64,000 nucleotides of DNA, from positions 1,302,001 to 1,366,000 of the forward strand of contig QEYB01000266.1 of assembly GCA_017562135.1 (NCBI GenBank), given 5' to 3'. Positions 11,486-22,300 of the stretch are shown in pieces (the stretch's first letter is position 1; every line of letters begins with the position of its first letter). The notes beneath the pieces were generated by a model, which was not told where the DNA came from, made no database searches, and saw only the letters and a program-made list of their open reading frames with translations. Source of the stretch: Dipylidium caninum. Lineage: Eukaryota > Platyhelminthes > Cestoda > Cyclophyllidea > Dipylidiidae. Both the position numbers and the translations under genes were made by a program.

Positions 11486-14400
11486 TTGGTTGCGGTCTTG
11501 TAAATATGAACATATGCTACTTCAACTTCCCACTGTGAGGCTGTTCTCCCCATGATCTGGGATGAAGGTAGGGGGGAAGGCGAGGGAGAAAACTTTGTTC
11601 ATGAGCAAGTGAACTGAATATATGCCAGAAGGTGACCCACTAATGGCATGCATCACAACACGAAACTGTCGAATCAAGTCGCACATCTTAAAGTTAAGGA
11701 CACAGAAGGCACTGTTGGACTTGCTGGCTTCTTACTCTTCTAGTCCCTGAGAGTTAAAAGTCCATAGGAGACGGTCGGGGCCAGTGGTGGCTTGGCTTTA
11801 AGTATTCCCGAAAGGCCAATGTGGAACAGCTGGCCCGTAGCCCTTGGCGATCACTTGAATGGTGAAGTCTTGCCGCTCTTTACCATTGAGGCGATGAGTT
11901 CCTCATCCGTGTTGATCTCTTCCAAGTCAGCCAATTTACACCGGTCTGGCAAATTTCCACTGCAGGCTGAGTGGAGCTGTGGGTGTCCAACCATGCTGAG
12001 GAAAGGTGCCAGGTCACCTCTTGAACGAACGACCAGGCTGTTAAGCAAATTCGCTAGGTGTCTGTCAACCTGAGGCTGAGCAGTTGTTCAACGTTTTCGT
12101 CGGCTCTGAGGTGATGCGCCATGGGCGCTGCGCGAAAGTGATTTGCCCCAAGAGTCCCTTCCATTTGTGAATGAGAGGCCCCGACAACGGGTCACAATTC
12201 CCGAAAAACCAGGCCATTCAACTTCCGGTGACAGGGAATGATTACAAATGGGAGGCCAGTCTAAAAGGCGGTCAGTGACCACTTCCAAAATATTCGTGGC
12301 TATTTTGTGCACCTAGTCATCAACTCACCCCACCGAAGACTATGAACGGGTCTTAAAAGCTTCTCGTCACTCTCTCGATCAGGAGATCTAACAACAGAGC
12401 AGCGGAACCAGAGAATCGGTGTCTTTTCCTTAGAACCTCTTGCAAAATACACGATTGTTTCAGTTTTTGCCAGGAATAATGTTGAAAAGGTACCAACCTC
12501 TTGGAAGGACGAATTCCTCGGAAGTTACTGAGAGAGGAGTGTGCGAATCACGCGGCAAGATCGAGAAGGTTTGCAAATGTGAGCAGGCAACTCCGAGGTG
12601 CCTCTCACACGGAGAAGAACCACCTAAGCAGTCGCCAAGATGGCGAAGGTGTGTGCGTTTGACGGAACAAGCCCGTCCACTGACGAAAAGGGAGCACGTC
12701 GGCGGGGGCCGCCGAGGGGAAAAGCGAAAGAGGACGCTTGCTGAGGCGTCCAGTGCCTCAACCTCGTAGCGTGGGACAGTGAGGAGTCGGAATGGACAGA
12801 ATTAGGCTTGAGATCATATGAACCATCTATGCAAATTACCCTTGAAGCCTTGAATGCAAATCAGTGTGTTTGTGACGCTCATTGATGATTACTACACCAT
12901 AACAAATCCTTTCGTTGTGTGTAACGCCGCAGGATGACGCATCCGCGCAGCCAGGAAGTGGGGCTGTCACACAGAATACACACCAAAAAGATAGAAGATT
13001 CCTGTGATTTCAAGTGAGTACCCAACAGAGTGGAACGGACTTCATTCAATGCCTCGAGCGCAAGTGACGTGTCCAGCGCTCTTCTCAACCTGTTCACCTG
13101 CCCTTGACTGGCATTGCTCGGGTTCTTTGGAAGGATTTCGCTCAGAAAGTGGCGAGAAGTGCTTTGAACTGCACACTTCTGTACCATAGTGGAAACGCAA
13201 ACCTAGTGGCATGTTAGCGGAATGTTGGGCGAGAGACAACGTCTGCCACTGATCACGTCGCGTTAATCGGAGGTTGTGTGTGCCATTTGTTGTGCGGTGG
13301 CGTCCCCGAGAATGGGCGAGCTGGCAACAGGTCGTCCGGACAATTCGCCACCCCTCCTCTGCCCTGCCTTCTGCCACACAACCAAGTGATAAGGTCACAG
13401 TGCAGACATTTATCCACACAAGAGGAGCTCGCCAATTTTTCGCAATTGCCAGTGGCAACGGCGTAACTGAAACTGCTGGACTAAAGCGTCAGTGGAGGGA
13501 GGGACAGAAGGACAAACGAAGCCTGCCATTCATGCAGTTGACACGAAGTCGAGAGGCGGCCAGGCCTGAGCGTTGCTTTGTCCACTAGTGTGGATGTCAA
13601 ACTGCCCTCGTGTGATTCATTAATTGGCAACATGAATCAGTTTATTAGTCCTAAAAGCGATAATTATGTCATTTCACTTTCAATGTAGCCATTTACACAC
13701 TTTAAGACTGCCTAGTCACGCTATGACAAAGAGAAATAAACTCGTTTAAGTAGCATTGGAAGTGTAGAGTTCTGCTCTTAGTGGAGAATACAGATTTTCA
13801 GAGTAGTGCTTAAATTACACTCGGGCAGTCAGAGCTGCCTCGAATGCCAACCGAGCATTCATTTCATGCTTCTACTTGGCCACGAAGGACGACGGTTCGG
13901 TGTGCTGAGCCTGCGGGCCTCTCAGTCATCCATCGAGGCCGTCGGCTGAGGCTGCAGGAGACGAGCACCAGCACCGCCCGCTGCGGCCCACAATCCAGCA
14001 GCGGGGAGGACGCACCGAAGAAATTTGCATTCGCATTTGGGGTTCACCCGCCCTTCATGTAAATTAGAAATCAGGAGGGCAAAAAGGGGTGCTGTGGCAT
14101 TACTTTCTCATGCGTCAATCGGTGTTTTGTGAGGGCACACATGGGAGATTGCTTTTCAAGATCATGTGGGCTTAAAATTACTTGAAAGCCCATATCGTAC
14201 ACTGAGATTTCATGTTACTTTTTGCAAGCGGATATGGTTTAAGTGGTCAGTTGGGTTTTGTTGATTCAAGCGGAAAGCACCTTTTCACCCTTCCACTGCC
14301 ACCCAAGTAGTCTGTGCATTTATCACCTGCAACAAACATGCCATCTCGGGTTTAGCTCATGAGCATTCCATCTGAAAAGGAATTGCCTCAGTCTGCCTAA

Positions 14401-15082
14401 CCTCTGGCAACACAACATGCTTCTGTCGCTCGCAGGTCTGTTGAACGGGTGTTAGTGACAAGCGTCGAATGCTTGTGACGACTCCACAATGTCAGTGTCG
14501 CCTGTCTTCGCCCCAGCGCCCCAATTTAACGCGCCTCAGTCTCCAGAGGGGAACAAGTGCGCCTTTAGACGATGATAATCCTCCGTGTTGGCAGCTCTGA
14601 ATTCTGATGCGACCTTGGCGGTGTGGGCATAGGCATGTTGGCAGGTCTTAAACAATGCATAAATGGTGGATTACACCATTAAAATTGAACAGGCTTCCCA
14701 TTTTCGCGGAGAAGACATGTCAGGATAGATATTTTGAACGCAGATGGAAGGGAACTGAGCAGCGTTTCACACTCTGAGTGCCTCGGCAAATGGTCTCCCC
14801 ACCGAGGAGCTGCCAGAAATTGTTCCCAAAGGGGACTGCCGGTGTCGAGGCTTAAAGGCGATGAGGCGAGGTGCTGTACGGCCTTGGCTGGGATGCATAA
14901 ACAAACTGGCCTGCCAGGATTTGTTCAGGGGATATCCTTCCCTCATCCGCAGTCCTTAAAACTCACAACAAGGATCATTAGAAAGGAGACTTAAATCCAC
15001 AGGTGTCATCAACGCTTATTCAAGTGATTTCTGAGTGGAAAACCGAAAATTACTAAAGTATATAGCTGCCTCACTTAACGAA
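11486..15082. other. Intergenic tract downstream of XPB
   Basis: This holds the XPB 3' UTR and intergenic DNA. Frames of 60-140 codons occur on both strands (for example 12440-12769 plus and 13042-13458 minus), but they overlap each other in competing frames, lack family resemblance and have no consistent splice borders. A hexamer AATAAA at about 13734 is too far away to assign to XPB. I see no gene that I can support. Confidence 0.45.
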
Positions 15083-15457
15083 GCATGATCCGAATGTCCC
15101 GGAGCAGTTTGTACTTTCACTGTGTGCACTAGCACTTAATCCGTGGATATGGCAAATGATCCTCAGCACCTACGCCCCATCCATCGTTGGCATAGGAGCA
15201 TTCTCCTCCTCTCCAACTACTCCACCACCACCGCCACCACCGCCACCTCAAAGGTCCCCGTCAGCAATGATGGCGACACGGGGCGCTCGGCACAGCGCCT
15301 GAGGGCTGACGGATTCTGACGACCAGTCCGCTGGTTGACCGATGGGAACCCCTGAACATGGGCGGGTTGGCCGATCCTCCTGGTTGTGAATGCGTTCGTT
15401 CATGCTTTTCTGCAGATACGCGCGGAACTGCACACCCTACGATGGGAGGCCGTCATT
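15083..15457. repeat. Dispersed repeat, copy 1
   Basis: About 375 bp nearly identical to 27945-28307; most of the central 270 bp match base for base. It contains a CCA/CCG trinucleotide tract (about 15229-15247) that differs in length between copies and carries an extra short insertion here. On the minus strand both copies keep an open frame containing AYLQKSMNERIHNQEDRPTR, but I recognise no transposon protein in it. No terminal repeats or target-site duplications could be identified, so the class of element is unknown. Confidence 0.8.
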
Positions 15458-18400
15458 GCTGGCCCTGTTAGGATCCTGCGTCTCCATGGGTTGTGGTGTG
15501 TAGCCAGTCGCATGGGTTACTTTTGGTCGAGCGTAGGGAATACTAGGCGTTGCGTACGAAGGGCCACGCTCGCATCCCCCCCCTCGCCCTTCTCCCCTTA
15601 AACACACAAATTTACGGCTTTCCCATTGGACAAAATGATGCCAACTTTTTGTCTGTTCGGGATGTGGACACTGCGATTTTGGACGGGTTTAACAACCAAA
15701 TTCGTGGATGAACAGGCATCACGCTCTTTTTAAGCTTATGTGATAAGTGGCCCATTGTTTAGGAGGCAGCTGCTTCTGTCAGCGCGCGAGCCGTCTCGTC
15801 TGGTGTAATTCACGACTGCACTGGTTAACCGGCAGTGGGAACTTCGGTGTGGGCTAATGGGAAAGGCATCCGTGGGTGAAAGGAAGCTGGGAAATAGGAT
15901 GTTTTGCGTGGCTGCCACAAAAATTGAGCGATAAACCCTAACTTACTTTTAAATGGTGACAAATTGTCGGCCAATGGCGTCTGGAAAAGCTGCCTAATCG
16001 GAAAGCGGAATGCACCAGCACCAGCAGCGTGGCCTGTTGTCAGCGCAGCTGAGGAGGATTGGAATGCCTGTAGCACCCAATTGGCACACACACTGGCGGC
16101 GGCTATAGAAGACCCATGCACCCAATGGAATGTCATTACTATTTCAATAAATACATTCTGCCATGTTAATTAGGATGGCAAATCTAAGTCTGAACCCCGA
16201 GGCTCAAGTGTTGCGGTTAGTCGTCACCTCAAGTGCCCGCGGGGATCCGCAACACTCGACGCGAAGTTAGCCAACCACGATTTCGTCGAGAATCATAGGC
16301 GGTGTGTTAAATCGTGGCGGGACACGACTGCACTCAAATAGAGACGAGAGGGATTTGTATAGATTCAGCAGAAAATATGCCACTTCATTAAGACATGGTG
16401 AGGTCTTCATCAGCTTAACCATGGCCCCCGCGGATAGCCATTAGTCGGGATTATTGAGAAGCCATCTGCTCTGAAGACTTGGCGGTCGGTGATCCTACCG
16501 CTGGTGAGGACAGAAAACTTGGGCCTGCAAAAGCAGTGGTATGTTGGGCCAGATAACGTCTTACTGGCGTCTGCTTATGGGAGTAGGTACGGCGTACTGC
16601 CGCGGCTCCATCCATCTCCGGCGCCTTTAGTGGCCAGAACTCCTAAAACATGGCAGCAGCCCGATATATTATATTATTACCTGCACAGGGCATATTCGTT
16701 TGGTCCCAAAGGTCACTCAATGGGCTTAAGCGAAAAATGAGTTGGAGCAAATTGGTGTTTACACAAAATGGACTCCAGTATTGCGACAAACAGTATTTGT
16801 GTTGTTCCTCTTGCTGTTGTTGACGTTGACGTTGTACGACACCGTAGCGCGCTAACTAGGCAAGAGCCGAGAATCTGGTCCTCCGTGGAAGAAGGGTGGA
16901 GCAGGTTAAAGGAACTAATTTGAATCATCTCACTTTCACGTCGGCTTAATGATTTTGCGGGCCTGCAATGAAATTCCTCATTATAGTCAGCTTGCACCGA
17001 GTCGTGCATGGTCTAGCTAATAAAAGCGCAATTTCAGATAATTAAAGTTCTGTTTTGTTGCTGCTAACAAGTAGATTCTAGTAATTTTCAGCGTGAGAGC
17101 AATTAGGAGATACTTGGGAAAAGATACCCCAGGGAAGGTGAGGGAGAAGGCTAACCAAGCTTGATCGGTAGGTAGTGGTTATTGAGGGACCATCGCCTTT
17201 GACCATATCTGGGTGGCTTGGGTCTAGACTAAATACCTTCTAACCGCCGAGTCTACGGAATGAAGTCGAGATTCGCTTTAAACCGCCATTTGGCACTTCG
17301 CATACCCTCGTGAAAGTTTGAAAATGGGAAGTTAGCGCACCAAAAGTAGAAGTTTATGGTTTTATTAAGTTAAAAAATACTTGAAATTGGAAGTTTATAT
17401 GGCCGACCAAGTAGCCACGCTGACCCAATATAAGGCCAGTATTAAAAAAAGGTCTTAATTGGGATAGCCATTTGTCCAATGGCACCCAGTAATTTCACAA
17501 AATCACCTCGCCACCTCGAAAGAAAGCAGAGGCGCACAAACGGACAACCCTGAGAGTCAGGCGAAAAGGTCACCACCGCAATTCCCCCGCACTCGCGGAT
17601 CCGTGCGAAGGTGCGTGCAGCGCGCTTGCCTTTGCAATTGATCCCAGCGCTCTGATTGGTCACCATTTGAGCCAATGAGAGGGCTGCGATCAGCACTCTA
17701 ACAGCACGCCGTTATGCACCGCTGACATCACATGAATGCATTTATTCAAACACCTTGGGGCGCCGCGGGCTGGTTGAATCCCCTTCACTCACATTTGTTG
17801 TGACAAACCAATAATTGGATTTTTCTGTTGATCAGTAAGTGCTTCTAACTGACGTAATTTGTGTCTGCATTACATTTCGGTCCCATCGCTGACGGTAATT
17901 TCAATCTCCATCGTATATGAGATTTCAAAGGCTTTTTATCCACTTGCTCAAATGTAGGACGTTAAAAAATATTTTTTTTTCCTGTGAAACATACACAGAC
18001 CGAGATTTCGTAAGAGAAATCGTTAATGCGAAGCTTCGAGCATTCATTTTCCTGACTTGACAACGACGACAGCTTTAACGCCAAGGTTAGTGCTAAGTTC
18101 AGGAGAAGGTGGGAATTATTTACTATGGAGAGACTATGGAGAGACCAACAGATGCACTCGAAGGCCAGACAGGATAAATTTTACCCAGACGCTATATCTG
18201 ATTCCCAGCTCGACACGTAGCTGTACACTCGGAAAGGAGGGTTTTATAGCCGCATAAATTATGCTCGATATCAATTTTTAGGTAGGTTGACATCGTTTCC
18301 CCTGTCAAAAGCCTTTTCGCATTTGATAACCTGCAGTTTTAGTTAACTATACCCTCCAAATGCGTTAGCCTCATTCGTCTCCCATCCTATTCTACGCCGC

Positions 18401-19330
18401 ATTTCTCCTCAACCCCTCGGGGCAGTGCGCCTGCCACACCCCCATCATTGACCTGGCCTCTTGCGCACCTGCCCAGTAACAGCTGTTGATATCCACTTCC
18501 CGGGGAATGAGCCACATTTGGCACGATCTTGTGAGGCGCCAAGCCGATCCGTTTACTCCGCCTTAGTGGAGTCTGCGTCTGCCCTTCACCGCGAGAAGGG
18601 AGGGAACTGCCGCCGCCAGTGTCACACCCTCCGCCTCGGAACAATGAAACGTTTTTTAGATACATGGTAGTAAAAGACCACATTGTGGCTCCAGTGCCGA
18701 AGAGTTTGATTGAAAAAGTGAAGCAGCCTATGCTCAAACAGCTCTCCATCCGCCTTTCCGACTACGTCTATAGTTTTGACGGTGAAGTACTGAAGTGAGG
18801 AGGTGCCGAAGAAAATTTTAACATTCCGTTCCTAATATTGACTCGGCGTCACAGCGACCTCCCATATCTCCTAGCACGAGTCCCGGTTCCACGGAATTTT
18901 AGGTCAAGATTTGATTCAGCGGAAGACGTGGTCGGAATTTAGCAAACCCCACGGGTGCTCAGACTGCCGATATTTCGGAGTCTGCTCGACGCTTTTCACA
19001 GGGAATGTCTGGGTCATTCAGCGACGCATCACGATGACGCCCAGTCAGTTCATGTGATTCCCAGTAATTGCATTTAAAACCATCGAGCACCATTCGACCT
19101 TGATCCCGCCAATCAGAGGAGAGGAAGTGCCGTAATGCAGTGTTGCACAACGTCAAAAGAAATTCTCAGGAGACAAAAACTCATCTCCTGTACAGCCTTC
19201 TTCCAAAATAGTCCCTTTATAGATTGTATTTTCCGGGGCAGTGGATCAGAGAAGGTCTTGATTCGATCATTCGGTACGGGAAAAAGATTTTAGTGGGTAA
19301 CTTATTGACAAAATCGAAAAATAAAACAAA
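15458..19330. other. Intergenic tract
   Basis: About 3.9 kb between the dispersed repeat and the end of the large minus-strand gene. Only short, mutually overlapping frames are present (for example 15825-16136 minus and 18387-18749 minus) and none resembles a known family. The last few hundred bases before 19331 probably carry the 3' UTR of the minus-strand gene. I see no RNA gene or mobile element here. Confidence 0.4.
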
Positions 19331-22300
19331 TCAAACATTGGGAGTGAAGAATTGCTGTGCGTAGGCGGCGCAGAGTTCGTGCTGGGTTCGGTAGACGGGC
19401 AGAGGCAGGATGCACCATCCACTTGGATGGTTAATCTCGTCGTCACGCAGTTTAATCATTTGAGGTAGCGGATTGTCTCCAGGAACGAAAAATGGTACCG
19501 GCTTTGGGGTGGCGCTGCTGGAGGAAAACTCTCCGTTCTTACAACCAGAAGAGGTAGTGCTGGCATCAGATTTTACTATTTTGGACGACTTGCGGGGCAG
19601 TTGACCAACAAGCTCATTCACTGCCACACCTCTTCTGGCGTCGTCTTCCTTCCCGATTTTTCCCATTACTCCCAAATTACTCCGACTATTGTTTGAGCGG
19701 CCTCTGTTTTCTCCACACTTTGCTGATTTACGTGCTTTGTTTGGAGAATGTGTTGTGGAGGTCATTTTGCTTTCATTTAGGTGGAAAATGGAATCCCTGC
19801 TGATGGTTCTAGCTGGTGGGCGGGAAACCGTGTTGCTTCGATCAACTTTTTTAACAGTGTTCTGATCATTTGAGTCCTTTTCCTCCATGTTGAACCCTAG
19901 AATAATTCTGGCATCTTTGACCTTTCTGGGATTTAAGCATCCCGAATGAGAAGTGGATTGGTTGCCTGTGTGCTCTTGCGAAGTGAGGAGGGCAGATGAG
20001 ATGCTTCCGTTTTCATCTGCTCCTGTTGTCTCCTCGATGAATCCGCTCTCCTTTCTCGTTTTCACGGCTCGGACAAACATACCCTGGCAAAGCCAGGCAG
20101 GATTTGCTTTAACTTCAACATTTAAGGCTTGAAATGGCGATGGCGCAGCTGTGAGTGAGTCTTTTGGAGTAACCACCACATTCTGGTAGCGTGAACTGTC
20201 GTTGCGTGTCTTCGCCTCTTGCCTCTCCGAGTCGACGGACCGCGAGGAATAATCCTGATCTAAGAAGCAACTCCTCTTCTCTTTGGCCTCTTCGTACTGC
20301 TGCAGTTCTTCTAGAACTTCGTGCCTTGACATCTTACGATTTGTCTGAACAATCAAAGGTTGATTGGACAAAAGCCTGTCTGCATGACTGGCATGGGAAC
20401 CACCTTTACACCCTTTCAACTTGTTACGAGTCTCCTCAGAGTTGCTTCCGGTGAATGAACCGCTGGGTGTCTTCAGCATTTCGCTCAGTGGTATTCCACC
20501 ACTGCTCTCAACTCTGCGCAAGGGCACGCGGGCCGACTCTTTGCTTGTCGACTGAGATGCTCCGCTTTTTCTGATGTCCCCGTGCCTTGGGCAGTGTTTC
20601 TGCTGCTGCTGCTGCTGCGGCGGCGGTAGCGACAGACGCGGATAGTTTTGTCGATCCTCGCGATAGGGAATCTCCAAGTTGGAAGGAATTTTTGACTCTG
20701 TCCTTGACGTATCACCCATTGAGATCGACACTTCAAAGTCAGCTTCCCTGTTACACTCCGAGACCCTCGGAAAAGTGGGTTTCGTGTTGTAGATTCCCCA
20801 GCTAGGTGTCTTTCTCGAGTTATAACCGCTAACTGAACGCCCCATGCAGTGTTTTTCACGAATTCTCCGCTCTCCATGGCCGTTGGCGTAGTCAACGTCA
20901 ACATCGACTATTTCAATCTCGGTGCTAAAGCCTTTGGCGCTGACCGTAGACGTCAGCCATGCGCCCTCGCCCGACATCCTCACGTGTTTCCCGCTAACTA
21001 CCATAGTTTCTTGGGGACTGTGTGAATCCACTGAACTCATCGTCGTCGATAGCGTCGCCTTATTTGCCAAGGAGGGCTTTGACTGCCTCCCGCTCACGCT
21101 GCTTTCCGTTGGATTCGTCCTCTGTGCTGATTCACTAGTATGTCTGTTAGCGTTTAGTGAACCGAACTGCGAACAAGGGCGATCACTTTCCTCCGTTCTG
21201 AAAACATCAAACTGCGTGGCCGTTTTTTCTGAACTCCGCATCATATTTGAGGGGGTCTTGACGACTGCCGAGTTGCTGATGGAATGGGACAAATAGGGCG
21301 CAGTCAGACCCGAGGACAGACCTCGAGTGTACGTGGCAGGCACTTCGTGTATGCATCTCCTCGACGCCCAGGGAGGTTGTGGGTGGACTTGCTCCCTCAC
21401 CGCCACTTCCGACGTGGTGTATCCACCTCGTGTAGGTGTCGGCGCCACAGGCGTTCTTTCGAGACTGCCACGATTCATCAGTGCTCGGTTCTCAATACGA
21501 CCTCCTCCATACGTTGAACAGTGGCTGTTCTTAAGCGGACCAGAAATTTTGCTTCCAGATGGCGTGTATCGGCCGATAAGAGTGGGAGTGCAAGAGCCAT
21601 GGACGTATTCAGAGATAGGCTCTTGCTTGCCACCGACGGGGCCGAAGTACGCAGCTCGTGCTGGATGGGAGGCCGAGCACTTGTGAGGCACTGCGGGCGG
21701 ATGCACGTGGGGCTTCGTGAGCAGCAGCGGCGTCGGGTGCGCAGTTGAACAAGAGCACATCACCGAACCATAGGGGAGCGGCTTCATTGGCAAGTAGCGG
21801 TTTTGCTCCATAACCGTATTACGTGCGTCGCACAGTTGCTTTTCGAGATAACCTGGGGGAAAGTGGCACGAATGCCCCCAAGTCGCAGGCCCTGCCTCAG
21901 GGGCGGAAGGCGGTCTAAGGGGTGGACGATAATTGTAGGCGGCGGCGGCGGAAGGTGGCTGCATTAACGCGCATTTCGGTGCATCCAACGGTGAAAGCAC
22001 ATCAGGAGAAGAGGTAATTTCGTCAGGACTTGCGGATTTAAGGCAAGATTTTGATTCTGGCGATGTTATAAAAACTTTGACTTTACGAAATGCTGGCGGT
22101 TTCCTCTGCGCTGAGTCTTCCGCTTCTTTGGAATAACAATCTCTCTTTGAAAGTTGGTACGGAGCATTTCGATTTCGTCCGGAAGAGGCAGAAATGCGGG
22201 GCTCGTCGTGAAGAGCGACTTCGTCCTGCTTTGTCTGGGGCTGATTGCGGAACACGTTTCCCGCCATACATGCTCTTCTTCCCTGCACATCTGAGCCGAC